Below, piece by piece: positions 46,176-56,354 of a stretch of DNA of 64,000 nucleotides. The position numbers and the translations under genes were made by a program. The stretch lies in assembly GCF_021432765.1 (NCBI RefSeq), contig NZ_CP058908.1, positions 2,000,001 to 2,064,000 of the forward strand. Reading direction: 5' to 3'. The notes below the pieces were generated by a model, which saw only the letters and a program-made list of their open reading frames with translations, was not told the DNA's origin and did no database searches. How positions within the stretch are numbered: the first letter of the stretch is position 1; each line of letters begins with the position of its first letter. The stretch is from Pseudomonas phenolilytica. Lineage in GTDB: Bacteria; Pseudomonadota; Gammaproteobacteria; Pseudomonadales; Pseudomonadaceae.

Positions 46176-47171
46176 ATGAGTACGTGCGATCACTCGAACT
46201 GGCAAAGCTCACACGATTACCGTCCGCTGGAGCAGGGCGCCGAACGCCAGACCTGGGCGGTGGCGCTGCTTACCGGTGTGACGATGGTGGTGGAGATCGC
46301 CGCCGGCTACTGGTTCAACTCGATGGCGCTACTTGCCGATGGCTGGCACATGTCCTCGCACATGGTGGCGATCGGCCTGGCGGCGCTGGCCTACATGCTT
46401 GCCCGGCGTTATGCCGATGATCGGCGTTTCGCCTTCGGTACCTGGAAGATCGAGGTGCTGGCGGGCTTTTCCAGCGCGCTGTTCCTGGTCGGCATCGCGC
46501 TGATGATGATCTTCGAATCGCTGCTGCGGTTCTGGTCGCCTGCGAACATTCGCTTCGATGAGGCGCTCTGGGTCGCAGTGATCGGCCTGCTGGTTAACCT
46601 GGCGTCCGCCTGGCTGCTGCACGACGGCCATGATCATGGCCACGCGCAGGGTCATCATCACGATCACGATCACGATCACGATCACGATCACGATCACGAC
46701 CATGCTGCGTCCAGACACGGGCGCGATCTCAATCGTCATGCCGCATTCATCCATGTGCTGACCGACGGGCTGACCTCGGTGGCGGCGATCGTGGCCCTAC
46801 TGGGTGGCAAGTTTTTCGGCTGGAGCTGGCTGGACCCGCTGATGGGCGTGATCGGCGCGTTGGTGATCCTGATCTGGGCCAAGGGCCTGCTGATGGAAAC
46901 CGCCAAGGCGCTGCTGGATCGGGAAATGGACGATCCGTTGGTGCGCCGCGTGCGCAGGCAGCTGGAAGCTGTGCCAGATACCGAGGTGACCGACCTGCAT
47001 CTGTGGCGCGTGGGCCGCGCCCAGTACAGCTGCATTCTCAGCGTGGTCACGCATCAGGACCACAGCTCCGACGATTACAAGCGTGCCCTGCAGGACCTGC
47101 CGCAGCTGGTGCACGTAACCGCCGAAGTAAACCGCTGCGGCGAATCGGCGCACCTGAATTCCCGACTGTAG
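46176..47171 (+). CDS. Cation diffusion facilitator, DmeF-like, with long His loop
   Basis: 331 residues, six transmembrane helices, a divalent-metal/H+ antiporter. Transport-site residues appear in MALLADGWHMSSH (helix II) and FIHVLTDGLTSV (helix V). The loop between helices IV and V contains a long His-Asp run (residues about 150-176) that would bind Co, Ni or Zn. A HxxxD-rich N-terminus (MSTCDHSNWQSSH) adds further ligands. Best match by layout is DmeF (cobalt/nickel efflux). GGAGGCGGT precedes the ATG. Confidence 0.9.
   Translation: MSTCDHSNWQSSHDYRPLEQGAERQTWAVALLTGVTMVVEIAAGYWFNSMALLADGWHMSSHMVAIGLAALAYMLARRYADDRRFAFGTWKIEVLAGFSSALFLVGIALMMIFESLLRFWSPANIRFDEALWVAVIGLLVNLASAWLLHDGHDHGHAQGHHHDHDHDHDHDHDHDHAASRHGRDLNRHAAFIHVLTDGLTSVAAIVALLGGKFFGWSWLDPLMGVIGALVILIWAKGLLMETAKALLDREMDDPLVRRVRRQLEAVPDTEVTDLHLWRVGRAQYSCILSVVTHQDHSSDDYKRALQDLPQLVHVTAEVNRCGESAHLNSRL
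46659..46700 (+). repeat. CACGAT tandem repeat coding a His-Asp run
   Basis: Six perfect copies of the hexamer CACGAT (46659-46694) and one CACGAC copy (46695-46700), all inside the CDF gene. The hexamer keeps the frame, so slippage changes loop length by His-Asp units without disrupting the gene. Confidence 0.95.
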
Positions 47172-47429
47172 TCGGCTGCATTTCACACGCCAAGGGCGTT
47201 CCGTCGATACGGGCAATAAAAACGGAAATCGCATAAAAACGCTTTTGCCCGTCATCGGTTTTGGGTTATTACCAAATCAGACCGCCGAACCCTGCGACAC
47301 AGGTGGCGGCCCCTGGGTGGCCCCGAACCCCTGGCCTCCCAAGCCCGTTCATCTGGCCAGCACGGTGGTCTTTCTGCGGCGGAGCGCCTATGGCTCTCCG
47401 TCGACTGACCCAACGAAAAGGTGATCGGT

Positions 47430-48815
47430 ATGGATGATTTCGGCAGATCCCGCGCGACTCAGCCCACCCTGTATGTTCTCGACACCAACGTCCTGATTCA
47501 CGATCCCAACGCCTTGCTCAACTTCCAGGAGCACCAGGTCGCGATACCGATGACCGTGCTCGAGGAGCTCGATCAACTGAAAGCTGGTAAGCACAGCGTC
47601 GCCGCCGAGTGTCGCCAGGCGATTCGCCTGATCGACCGCCTGCTCGGCAATGCCACGCCCGCCGAGGTGGAGGCGGGCGTACCGATCCAGCGGGACAAGA
47701 GCGGGCCTCGCGGCAGCCTGTCGATCCTGATGAGCCAGCGGCTGGAGAACGGTCTGCCGGAAGACCTGAACGACAACAAGATCATCAACCTGGTGGTCGC
47801 GGTCAGCAAACAGCGGCCCGGCGTGCCGGTCGTGCTGGTCACCAAGGACATCAACATGCGCCTCAAGGCGCGTGCCTGCGGCGTGGCCGCCGAGGATTAC
47901 CACACCGATCAGCTGGTCGACGACGTCGGGCAGCTGTCGCGCGGTTATCACAGCTTGAGCGGCTCGTTCTGGGACCGCGTGAGCACGGTCGAGACCCATC
48001 AGGGGCACGGTCGCACCTGGCATCGCGTGCAGCTGATCGACAATCTGCCGGCGGTGCATATCAATGAGTTCATCCTCGACGAGCAGGGTTTCGTCGGCTG
48101 GATCAAGGGCATCAAGGAAGACGAGCTGCTGCTGCTCGACATGCACCAGGAGCCGCTGCTGCATCAGGAGGCCTGGGGCCTGCGTCCGCGTGACATCCAT
48201 CAGGCGCTGGCGCTGTTCGCCCTGCTCGATCCGGATATCCACCTGGTCAACCTGTCGGGCGCGGCCGGTTCGGGCAAGACCATTCTGGCGCTGGCCGCCG
48301 CGATCGAGCAGACGGTGGTGAGCAAGCGCTACCGGCGCATCATCGCGACCCGCAGCGTGCAGGGGCTGGACGAGGACATCGGCTTCCTGCCCGGGACCGA
48401 GGCGGAGAAGATGGAGCCCTGGCTCGGCGCGATCACCGACAACCTCGAAGCGCTGCACATGGACGACGAGAACACCCCCGGCAGCATCGATTACATCCTG
48501 CAGAAGGTACCGTTGCAGTTCAAATCGCTGAACTACATCCGCGGGCGCAGCTTCCAGCAGAGCCTGATCCTCATCGACGAGTGCCAGAACCTCACGCCGC
48601 ACCAGATGAAGACCATCATCACCCGCGCCGGCAACGGCTCCAAGGTGGTCTGCCTGGGCAACCTGGCGCAGATCGATACGCCCTATCTGTCGGCCACCAG
48701 TTCCGGCCTCACCTACCTGACGGAGCGTTTCAAGGACTTCTCCCACGGCGTACACATCACCCTGCAGGGCGTGCCGCGTTCGATTCTGGCCGAGTACGCC
48801 GAGGCGCACATGTAA
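47430..48815 (+). CDS. PhoH-family ATPase with N-terminal PIN domain
   Basis: 461 residues. N-terminal PIN ribonuclease domain (LDTNVLIHDPNALL, LEELDQLK, with later acidic residues near LVTKDINMR) and C-terminal PhoH helicase-like ATPase (Walker A SGAAGSGKT, Walker B LILIDECQNLT). This is the PhoH2/YlaK layout, linked to RNA unwinding and cleavage. ATG 47430 has AAGGTGAT 4 nt upstream; a GTG at 47421 overlaps that site. The preceding 258-nt gap has no gene I can support. Confidence 0.92.
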   Translation: MDDFGRSRATQPTLYVLDTNVLIHDPNALLNFQEHQVAIPMTVLEELDQLKAGKHSVAAECRQAIRLIDRLLGNATPAEVEAGVPIQRDKSGPRGSLSILMSQRLENGLPEDLNDNKIINLVVAVSKQRPGVPVVLVTKDINMRLKARACGVAAEDYHTDQLVDDVGQLSRGYHSLSGSFWDRVSTVETHQGHGRTWHRVQLIDNLPAVHINEFILDEQGFVGWIKGIKEDELLLLDMHQEPLLHQEAWGLRPRDIHQALALFALLDPDIHLVNLSGAAGSGKTILALAAAIEQTVVSKRYRRIIATRSVQGLDEDIGFLPGTEAEKMEPWLGAITDNLEALHMDDENTPGSIDYILQKVPLQFKSLNYIRGRSFQQSLILIDECQNLTPHQMKTIITRAGNGSKVVCLGNLAQIDTPYLSATSSGLTYLTERFKDFSHGVHITLQGVPRSILAEYAEAHM

Positions 48816-48917
48816 CTCGCGGTCGCGGCGAAGGGGTGTCGGTGGTACCCCTTCCGGGAGCGGGCCGAGCGTGGCTGGCTGGGTTAGACTCGCGACTTTC
48901 CCAGCCAGGAGCGTCAT

Positions 48918-49388
48918 ATGCTCACCCATCTCGATTCCCAGGGCCGTGCCAGCATGGTCGATGTGACCGAAAAGGCCGTCACCGCGCGCGAGGCGACGGC
49001 CGAGGCGCGCGTGCGGATGCTGCCGCAGACGCTGCAGATGATTCAGCAGGGCGGCCATCCCAAGGGCGATGTGTTCGCCGTGGCGCGCATCGCCGGCATC
49101 CAGGCGGCGAAGAAGACTTACGAACTGATCCCCCTGTGTCATCCGCTGCTGCTGACCAGTGTGAAGGTCGAGCTGCAAGCCGAAGGCGACGACAGCGTGC
49201 TGATCCGCGCCACCTGCAGGCTGGCCGGGCAGACCGGGGTGGAAATGGAGGCGCTGACCGCCGCCAGTGTTGCTGCCCTGACTATCTATGACATGTGCAA
49301 GGCGGTCGACCGCGGCATGTGCATCGAAGGCGTGCGCCTGCTGGAAAAGCGCGGCGGCAAGAGCGGGCATTGGCAGGTGCAGGCATGA
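48918..49388 (+). CDS. moaC: Cyclic pyranopterin monophosphate synthase MoaC
   Basis: 156 residues. Acts after MoaA in molybdenum cofactor synthesis, giving cyclic pyranopterin monophosphate. [15 protein letters not shown], the substrate-binding [11 protein letters not shown], and [22 protein letters not shown] with the catalytic Lys/Asp are intact. AGGAG lies before the ATG, and moaD overlaps the end by 4 nt (ATGA). Molybdoenzymes such as nitrate reductase would be end users. Confidence 0.97.
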   Translation: MLTHLDSQGRASMVDVTEKAVTAREATAEARVRMLPQTLQMIQQGGHPKGDVFAVARIAGIQAAKKTYELIPLCHPLLLTSVKVELQAEGDDSVLIRATCRLAGQTGVEMEALTAASVAALTIYDMCKAVDRGMCIEGVRLLEKRGGKSGHWQVQA

Positions 49389-49633
49389 TTTGCGTACAGT
49401 TTTTTGCCCGTTACCGCGAGGCGCTGGGCAGCGATGGCGAACGCCTTGACTGGGACCCGTCGCTCACCTGCCTGGATGACCTGCGCCAGCGCCTGCTCGC
49501 CCGCGGCGGCGCCTGGGAGGTACTCGGTGAGCAGAACCTGATGTGCGCGCGCAATCAGGAGCTCTGCGGCCTGGACGAACCGCTCGTCGATGGCGATGAA
49601 GTGGCGTTCTTCCCGACCGTGACCGGAGGTTGA
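49385..49633 (+). CDS. moaD: Molybdopterin synthase sulfur carrier subunit MoaD
   Basis: 82 residues with a ubiquitin-like fold ending in the essential Gly-Gly (PTVTGG), the site of thiocarboxylation. It delivers sulfur to MoaE. The ATG overlaps the moaC stop, and moaE starts 1 nt after its own stop, so the three are tightly coupled. [12 protein letters not shown] at the start is typical of MoaD. Confidence 0.96.
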   Translation: MICVQFFARYREALGSDGERLDWDPSLTCLDDLRQRLLARGGAWEVLGEQNLMCARNQELCGLDEPLVDGDEVAFFPTVTGG

Positions 49634-49634
49634 A

Positions 49635-50087
49635 ATGAGTGTTCGGGTACAGCAGGCGGCCTTCGATCCCGGGGCCGAACTGAACGCGTTGCACGCGGCT
49701 AATCTGGGCATCGGTGCGGTCGCCGCCTTCGTCGGCTACGTGCGCGATTTCAATGACGGTCATGAGGTCGCCGGCATGTTCCTCGAGCATGCGCCGGGCA
49801 TGACGGAGAAGGCGCTGGGCAAGATCGTCGCCGAGGCCGAGGAGCGCTGGCCGCTGCTGAGCATCGACGTGCTGCACCGCGTCGGCTCGCTGGAGCCGGG
49901 TGAGCCGATCGTGTTCGTCGGCGTGACCAGCGCGCATCGCGAGGCGGCGTTCGATGCCTGCCGTTTCGTCATGGATTACCTGAAGACCCGCGCACCGTTC
50001 TGGAAGAAGGAGAACACGCCGGACGGCGAGCGCTGGGTCGATGGGCGCGACAGCGATCAGGCCGCCGCCGAGCGCTGGCAGCGCTGA
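49635..50087 (+). CDS. moaE: Molybdopterin synthase catalytic subunit MoaE
   Basis: 150 residues. Builds the dithiolene of molybdopterin with MoaD thiocarboxylate. Features are GAVAAFVGYVRD, HAPGMTEKALGKIV, HRVGSLEPGEPIVFVGVTSAHREAAF and the catalytic lysines in KTRAPFWKKE. GGAGG sits 5 nt before the ATG, inside the moaD tail. Confidence 0.97.
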   Translation: MSVRVQQAAFDPGAELNALHAANLGIGAVAAFVGYVRDFNDGHEVAGMFLEHAPGMTEKALGKIVAEAEERWPLLSIDVLHRVGSLEPGEPIVFVGVTSAHREAAFDACRFVMDYLKTRAPFWKKENTPDGERWVDGRDSDQAAAERWQR

Positions 50088-50126
50088 GCACCGTCGGCGT
50101 TGGCGCTGGTCGCGGCGGCCGGGCGG

Positions 50127-50291
50127 TCAGTGGAGCGCGATGTACAGCTTGAACGACACCGTGGAGAACATGACGATGATGCCCAGGCTGAGCAGCACGA
50201 TGCCCCATTGCCGGTCGCGGTTGGCGAAGCCGGCGCACAACAGTACGAAGCCGGTAAGGATGAGCAGCAGCAGCCAGTCGAGGTTTTCCAT
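50127..50291 (-). CDS. Small membrane protein, 54 residues
   Basis: Two hydrophobic helices (about 5-21 and 29-50) separated by ANRDRQWG, starting MENLDWLLLLILTGFVLL and ending KLYIALH. A perfect AAGGAG lies 5 nt before the ATG, strong support for translation despite the small size. It faces moaE and sits 137 nt past the rhlB stop on the same strand. No family recognised; likely an inner-membrane protein. Confidence 0.7.
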   Translation of the reverse strand: MENLDWLLLLILTGFVLLCAGFANRDRQWGIVLLSLGIIVMFSTVSFKLYIALH

Positions 50292-50383
50292 GAAATCTCC
50301 TTGTACGTGCCGTCAGTACTTGTACGGTAGTTCCGTTTCGGTGGTGGCCGGCTGACCTGGGTCACGCACGGCGCAGCGCACAG

Positions 50384-50409
50384 AAAAAAGGCGAAGCCGC
50401 GGCTTCGCC
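50384..50409 (-). terminator. Rho-independent terminator after rhlB
   Basis: GGCGAAGCC-GC-GGCTTCGCC gives a 9-bp perfect stem; on the minus strand it is followed by a run of six T residues. It separates rhlB from the small membrane-protein gene. Confidence 0.88.
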
Positions 50410-50428
50410 CGTTGTTTTTCCGTGAGCC

Positions 50429-51850
50429 TCAACGGCTGCGTGGTACCGGCACCAGCAGCTCGGCCGGCGGCATCTCGCAGTGAATCTTGCGCCCGATCAG
50501 CTCCTCGATCGGCGGCAGGGCGAAGGCGTCATCCTCGCCGGCGAAACTGATCGAAGTGCCGCTGGCACCGGCACGGCCGGTACGACCGATGCGGTGCACG
50601 TAGTCGTCCGGATCTTCCGGCAGGGTGAAGTTGATCACGTGGCTGATGCCGTCGACGTGAATGCCGCGACCGGCGACGTCGGTGGCCACCAGGACGCGGA
50701 TCTTGCCCTCACGGAAGCCTTCCAGAACCTTGATGCGCTTGTGCTGTGGCACGTCACCGGACATCTGCGCGGCGCTGATGCCGTCCTTGGTCAGGCGTTC
50801 TTCGATGCGCCGGACTTCGTCCTTGCGATTGGCGAAGACCATCACTCGGGTCCAGTCGTTCTGGCTGATCAGGTTGTAGAGCAGCTTGTACTTGTCGCTG
50901 CCGGCCACCGCGTAGACGTGCTGTTCGACGGTGTCGCTGGCGACGTTTTCCGGCTCGATCTCGACGATGGCCGGGTTCACCGTCCACTGGCGGGCGAGGT
51001 TCATCACGTCCTCGGTGAAGGTCGCGGAGAACAGCAAGGTCTGGCGTTCACCCTTCATCGGCGTTTGCCGGATGATCTGGCGCACCTGCGGGATGAAGCC
51101 CATGTCGAGCATGCGATCAGCCTCGTCCAGCACCATCACCTCGACCATGTCCAGATGCACCTCTCCGCGCTGGTTGAAGTCCAGCAGGCGGCCGGGCGTG
51201 GCGACCAGGATGTCGCAGAAGCGCGATTCGAGCTGCTTGAGCTGCTTGTCGAAGTCCATGCCGCCGACGAAGCTCATCACGTTCAGGCCGGTGTACTTGG
51301 CCAGGTCCAGCGCGTCGTTGGCGATCTGCACCACCAGCTCGCGGGTCGGCGCGATGATCAGCGCGCGTGGTTCGCCCATGTAGCGTTCCTTGGGCGGCGG
51401 CGTCTGCAGCAGCTGGGTGATGGTGGAAATCAGGAAGGCCGCGGTCTTGCCAGTGCCGGTCTGCGCGCGGCCGATGGCGTCCTGACCCTTGAGCGTGAAG
51501 CCCAGCACCTGCGCCTGGATCGGCGTGCAGTACGGGAAGCCCAGATCCTGGATGGCGTGCATCAGCTCGGGGGCGAGCTTGAAGTCATGGAAGCGGGTCT
51601 TGCCTTCGACCGGCTCGACTACGAAGTCTTCGAGCTTCCAGGCCGGAGCGGCCGGTTTGCTGTGGCGCGGGCGACGTGGCTTGTCGGCGGCGCGCTCGGC
51701 TTTCTTGGTGTCCGGCTGCGCGGGCTGGGTGTGCTGCGTCTGGGCAGTGTCGGCGGCGGAGCTGCTGGCGGCGGGCGTTATGGGCGCCGGCTGGGGCTCG
51801 TCCTTGGCAAAGATTTTCTTGAGTGCTTTGAGCACGGCCTTCTCGTTCAT
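50429..51850 (-). CDS. rhlB: DEAD-box ATP-dependent RNA helicase RhlB
   Basis: 473 residues. Basic, Pro/Ala-rich N-terminal extension (about 1-75), then the two RecA-like domains: Q-motif region [10 protein letters not shown], Walker [24 protein letters not shown] (DEAD), SAT, and [10 protein letters not shown]. RhlB unwinds RNA for the degradosome in E. coli. The C-terminus is short, as in pseudomonad RhlB. ATG 51850 begins [14 protein letters not shown]; its ribosome site is weak. Confidence 0.92.
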   Translation of the reverse strand: MNEKAVLKALKKIFAKDEPQPAPITPAASSSAADTAQTQHTQPAQPDTKKAERAADKPRRPRHSKPAAPAWKLEDFVVEPVEGKTRFHDFKLAPELMHAIQDLGFPYCTPIQAQVLGFTLKGQDAIGRAQTGTGKTAAFLISTITQLLQTPPPKERYMGEPRALIIAPTRELVVQIANDALDLAKYTGLNVMSFVGGMDFDKQLKQLESRFCDILVATPGRLLDFNQRGEVHLDMVEVMVLDEADRMLDMGFIPQVRQIIRQTPMKGERQTLLFSATFTEDVMNLARQWTVNPAIVEIEPENVASDTVEQHVYAVAGSDKYKLLYNLISQNDWTRVMVFANRKDEVRRIEERLTKDGISAAQMSGDVPQHKRIKVLEGFREGKIRVLVATDVAGRGIHVDGISHVINFTLPEDPDDYVHRIGRTGRAGASGTSISFAGEDDAFALPPIEELIGRKIHCEMPPAELLVPVPRSR

Positions 51851-51935
51851 CAAATGGGAAATTCGCGCGCCAGTGTAATGCAAGAAGCAGGCATGGCGAA
51901 GTATTGGCCCTTTTCCGGGTTGACAGCGTTGCCGT

Positions 51936-52871
51936 TCAGACGCACAGGCGGTTTCGGCCCTGTTGCTTGGCCTGGTAAAGCGCCTTGTCGGCGCGATCGA
52001 TCAGGTTGGTCAGCTCGTCGTCCGCCTGCATCTGCGCCAGCCCAATGGACACGGTGACGCCCGGCAGAGCGCCGATGGCGGTATCGAAGGTGCTCACCTG
52101 TTCGATGCTGCGCAACAGCCGCTCACCGATCAGCCGGGCCTCGGCCGTGTCCAGCTCCGGCAGCAGGATGACGAACTCCTCGCCGCCGAAGCGGATCAGG
52201 CTGTCCTTGGGCCGCAGCTGGCCGCCCAGCGTGCGGGCGACCATCAGCAGCGCGTGGTCGCCGGCCAGGTGGCCGTATTTGTCGTTATAGGCCTTGAAGT
52301 GATCGACATCGAGCATTAGCAGACACAGCGGCAGCTGGCTGAATGCACAGCGTGCGCGCTCGCGTTCGAAGATGTGCTCCAGCCAGCGCCGGTTGAAAAC
52401 GCCGGTGAGCATGTCGACGTTGGCGTTGTGCTCGCTGTCGATGATCAGCCGGTCGCTCAGGCGAACGCGCTCGCAGAGCAGACCGACGAGATTGCGCATG
52501 AGCCGGGGCGAGGTTGTCAGGCAGACGAAGTCCCGGTTGTGCAGGCGCAGCAGCCGGCTCGGCTGGCTGGCGACGACATAGGTAGGCGGCGGAAGCCGGT
52601 CGATGAAGCTCACTTCGCCGGCGCACTCACAGGGCTCGATCAACCGCAGCGCAGGACTGTCCAGCGTGTCGAGGTGGACCGTCAGTTGGCCCTCGAGCAG
52701 CAGATAGAGGAAGCGGTTGACGCTGCGCGGCGACAGCAGCACCTCGTCGACCGCCATTTCGCACAGCTCGAACCGATCGGCGAGCATGCGCAGATGGCCG
52801 ATGTCGACGTGCTGCATCAGGCGCATCTGGCTCAGTTGCAGCAGGTCAACCGGTTGTTGGAGCAGCTTCAT
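51936..52871 (-). CDS. Diguanylate cyclase with cyclic-nucleotide-binding-like domain
   Basis: 311 residues. N-terminal Crp/cNMP-like jelly roll (about 15-130, [32 protein letters not shown]), helical linker, then GGDEF domain with GGEEF at 229-233 and a RPKD inhibitory site just upstream. It is cytoplasmic with no membrane segment. The sensor pocket lacks an obvious cAMP phosphate-binding Arg in the usual place (the region reads [11 protein letters not shown]), so the ligand is uncertain. ATG 52871 has a weak ribosome site. About 170 nt upstream to the esterase gene shows nothing else. Confidence 0.88.
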   Translation of the reverse strand: MKLLQQPVDLLQLSQMRLMQHVDIGHLRMLADRFELCEMAVDEVLLSPRSVNRFLYLLLEGQLTVHLDTLDSPALRLIEPCECAGEVSFIDRLPPPTYVVASQPSRLLRLHNRDFVCLTTSPRLMRNLVGLLCERVRLSDRLIIDSEHNANVDMLTGVFNRRWLEHIFERERARCAFSQLPLCLLMLDVDHFKAYNDKYGHLAGDHALLMVARTLGGQLRPKDSLIRFGGEEFVILLPELDTAEARLIGERLLRSIEQVSTFDTAIGALPGVTVSIGLAQMQADDELTNLIDRADKALYQAKQQGRNRLCV

Positions 52872-53043
52872 CGCCGCGGGCCCGTATCGCGGCGACACTC
52901 TCTGGCGGTACTCATCGCGCCCCCTCCCACGCGCCGCGAACTGGCGGACGTGCGTCACGCGCAACGACTCCGAAGCATTCGGCCTTGCGACAAGCGTAGC
53001 TCCGTAACGTCGGCCGCGCCGCTTCGCTTTGCCGGACGAATTT

Positions 53044-53733
<690 letters not shown>

Positions 53734-53800
53734 CTATCTTGGGGCGCGGGCGAATCGCCCGTGGTGAAAGTCGTGCGAGGTTACCCGGTTGTGCGGCGCC

Positions 53801-53817
53801 GGTGCACCCGTGGCACC
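53801..53817. promoter_or_regulatory. Inverted repeat upstream of the sigma-54 element
   Basis: GGTGC-N7-GCACC lies about 24 bp upstream of the -24 element of the aap promoter. Close for a classical enhancer site, but it could bind a regulator. Confidence 0.3.
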
Positions 53818-53840
53818 GCGCAGCCTGGCGTTGTGGACGC

Positions 53841-53856
53841 TGGTACGCCGCTTGCA
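53841..53856 (+). promoter_or_regulatory. Sigma-54 (RpoN) promoter for aapJQMP
   Basis: TGGTAC-N5-TTGCA matches the -24/-12 consensus TGGCAC-N5-TTGCA with one mismatch and exact spacing; GG and GC, the critical doublets, are intact. Expected start near 53867, about 170 nt before aapJ. Amino-acid uptake operons in pseudomonads are often RpoN-dependent with an activator such as AauR. Confidence 0.7.
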
Positions 53857-54010
53857 ATCGCCTGCATTGTCGCCGCCAGCGTGCCGGGCGCCTTCGCTGG
53901 CGGCGAGATCAGGGCAGATCGACGACATTGCCGATCACTCAGCTGCGACTAGACTCAGGTCTGGCTCTGCCGTTACGCGCTCGCGCGACGGCAGACGGCC
54001 CCGACCCGAG

Positions 54011-54018
54011 AATAAGAA
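54011..54018 (+). promoter_or_regulatory. Crc/Hfq A-rich (CA) motif before aapJ
   Basis: AATAAGAA fits the AANAANAA catabolite-activity motif bound by Hfq-Crc, and lies only 7 nt before the GGAGG ribosome site of aapJ, the usual position for translational repression. Confidence 0.6.
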
Positions 54019-54036
54019 AGCAAACTGGAGGTTTCG

Positions 54037-55065
54037 ATGATGAGGGTGAAATCCACACTGGCCGTGCTGAGTGCTGCGACGCTGTTCGCCATCAGCGGGG
54101 CGGCGCATGCCGGGGCGACCCTGGATGCCGTGAAGAAGAAGGGCTTCGTACAATGTGGTATCAGCGACGGACTGCCGGGGTTCTCCTTCGCCGACGCCAA
54201 GGGTCAGTACAAGGGAATCGACGTGGATGTCTGCCGCGCGGTGGCTGCGGCGGTGTTCGGCGACGCCGGCAAGGTCAAGTTCAGCCCGTTGACGGCCAAG
54301 GAGCGCTTCACCGCGTTGCAGTCCGGCGAGATCGACATGCTGTCGCGCAATACCACCTGGACCAGCTCGCGGGATTCGGCAATGGGGCTGAATTTCACCG
54401 GGGTGACCTATTACGACGGCCAGGGCTTTCTGGTGAACAAGGAACTCGGGGTCAGCAGCGCCAAGGAGCTGGATGGTGCCACCGTCTGCATTCAGGCCGG
54501 TACCACCACTGAACTCAATCTCTCCGACTACTTCCGCTCCAACGGCCTCAAGTACACCCCCATCACCTACGACACCTCCGACGAAAGCGCCAAGTCGCTG
54601 GAGTCCGGGCGCTGCGACGTGCTGACCTCCGACCAGTCGCAGCTCTATGCGCAGCGCATCAAGCTGGCCAATCCCGATCATTATGTCGTGCTGCCCGAGG
54701 TGATTTCCAAGGAGCCGCTCGGCCCGGCCGTGCGCCAGGGCGACGAGGAATGGTTCGATATCGTGCGCTGGACGCTGTTCGCCTTGCTCAACGCCGAAGA
54801 GCTGGGCGTGACCTCGGCGAACGTGGAGAAGACCGCCAAGGAAACCAAGAACCCGGACGTGGCGCGCCTGCTCGGTGGTGAGGGCGAGTACGGCAAGGAC
54901 CTCAAGCTGCCGGCGGACTGGGCGGTGCAGATCGTCAAGCAGGTGGGCAACTATGGCGAGATCTTCGAGCGCAACGTCGGCGCCGGCAGCGAGCTGAAGA
55001 TCGAGCGCGGCCTCAATGCCCTGTGGAATAAGGGCGGATTGCAGTACGCACCACCGGTGCGTTGA
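54037..55065 (+). CDS. aapJ: General L-amino acid ABC transporter, periplasmic binding protein
   Basis: 342 residues. Sec signal peptide cleaved after GAAHA (about residue 25). Family 3 solute-binding fold with LDAVKKKGFVQCGISDGLPGF (shown in part, residues about 28-48), KGIDVDVCRAVAAAVFGD and the ligand-binding ERFTALQSGEIDMLSRNTTW. It binds a broad range of amino acids. GGAGG lies 6 nt before the ATG. First gene of the aapJQMP operon behind a sigma-54-type promoter. Confidence 0.94.
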   Translation: MMRVKSTLAVLSAATLFAISGAAHAGATLDAVKKKGFVQCGISDGLPGFSFADAKGQYKGIDVDVCRAVAAAVFGDAGKVKFSPLTAKERFTALQSGEIDMLSRNTTWTSSRDSAMGLNFTGVTYYDGQGFLVNKELGVSSAKELDGATVCIQAGTTTELNLSDYFRSNGLKYTPITYDTSDESAKSLESGRCDVLTSDQSQLYAQRIKLANPDHYVVLPEVISKEPLGPAVRQGDEEWFDIVRWTLFALLNAEELGVTSANVEKTAKETKNPDVARLLGGEGEYGKDLKLPADWAVQIVKQVGNYGEIFERNVGAGSELKIERGLNALWNKGGLQYAPPVR

Positions 55066-55162
55066 GGTATCCGGGGCCGTCAGCCAGCGCTGCCGGCCCG
55101 TTTCCAGGGAACGGCACTGACGGCGCGCGCGGCGTTCCGGCGGTGCCGCACGAGGGTTTTCG

Positions 55163-56344
55163 ATGCGCAGCACTGAATCAAGGCTGGTGCGACGCTCGCC
55201 GCTGACCGATCCACGTGTGCGTGCCTGGGTGTTCCAGGTGCTGGCGGTGGCCGTGGTGGTGGCGTTCGGCTGGTTCCTGTTCATCAACACGCAGGCCAAT
55301 CTGGCCCATCGCGGTATCACCTCCGGTTTCGGCTTTCTCGATAATGCCGCCGGCTTCGGCATTTCCCAGCACCTGATCGACTACAGCGAAAGCGACTCCT
55401 ATGGCCGGGTATTCTGGGTCGGGTTGCTCAATACGCTGCTGGTGAGTGTCATCGGCATCATTCTCGCGACGCTCATCGGTTTTGCGCTCGGCGTGGCAAG
55501 GCTGTCGTCGAACTGGCTGATTCGCCAGCTGGCGACGCTGTATATCGAAACGTTCCGCAACATCCCGCCGCTGCTGCAGATCTTCTTCGTCTATTTCGCG
55601 GTGATCGGTCCGCTGCCCGGCCCGCGCGACAGCCTGAGCCTGGGGGGCGTGATCTTTCTCAACAACCGCGGCGTGCAGCTGCCGGCGCCCAGTGCCGCGG
55701 AAGGTTTCTGGCCATTCTGGCTGGCGCTACTGGTGGCGGTGCTGGCCGTCGTGGTGCTCGCGCGCTGGGCGCGTGCGCGTCGGCATGCGACCGGGCAACC
55801 GTTTCCGTTGCTCTGGTCCAGCCTGGGGTTGCTGGTGGCGATTCCGACCTTGAGTGTGCTGCTGTGGGGCGCGCCGTTCGACTGGGAGGTGCCGCAGCTG
55901 CAGCGCTTCAATATCCGCGGCGGCTGGATCGTGATTCCCGAACTGGTGTCGATTGTGCTGGCGCTGGCGGTCTACACGGCGGCGTTCATCGGCGAAACCG
56001 TGCGTGCCGGCATCCAGGCGGTCAGCCACGGACAGAGCGAGGCGGCTGCATCGCTGGGGCTGCGCACTGGGCAGACGCTGCGGCTGGTGATCATCCCGCA
56101 GGCGCTGCGGGTGATCGTCCCGCCGCTGACCAGTCAGTACCTCAACCTGGCGAAGAACTCCTCGCTGGCGGCGGCCATCGGCTACCCGGATATGGTCTCG
56201 CTGTTCGCCGGTACGGTGCTCAACCAGACCGGCCAGGCGATCGAGACGATGGCGATCACCATGAGCGTGTACCTGGCCATCAGCATCAGCATTTCCCTGT
56301 TGATGAACTGGTACAACCGGCGCATCGCGTTGATCGAACGGTGA
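55163..56344 (+). CDS. aapQ: General L-amino acid ABC transporter permease
   Basis: 393 residues, inner-membrane permease of the His/Glu/Gln/Arg family. The usual TM core is interrupted by a long insert (residues about 150-260) characteristic of AapQ. The EAA loop contacting the ATPase reads HGQSEAAASLGLRTGQTLRLVIIPQA (residues about 290-315, quoted in part: GQSEAAASLGL). GAGGG lies before the ATG. aapM follows after 10 nt. Confidence 0.93.
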   Translation: MRSTESRLVRRSPLTDPRVRAWVFQVLAVAVVVAFGWFLFINTQANLAHRGITSGFGFLDNAAGFGISQHLIDYSESDSYGRVFWVGLLNTLLVSVIGIILATLIGFALGVARLSSNWLIRQLATLYIETFRNIPPLLQIFFVYFAVIGPLPGPRDSLSLGGVIFLNNRGVQLPAPSAAEGFWPFWLALLVAVLAVVVLARWARARRHATGQPFPLLWSSLGLLVAIPTLSVLLWGAPFDWEVPQLQRFNIRGGWIVIPELVSIVLALAVYTAAFIGETVRAGIQAVSHGQSEAAASLGLRTGQTLRLVIIPQALRVIVPPLTSQYLNLAKNSSLAAAIGYPDMVSLFAGTVLNQTGQAIETMAITMSVYLAISISISLLMNWYNRRIALIER

Positions 56345-56354
56345 GGACCAGGCC

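Noticed and set aside
46659..46700. Short tandem repeat as a possible CRISPR-like array
   Set aside because: A 6-nt unit with no spacers, inside a coding frame for a metal-binding loop.
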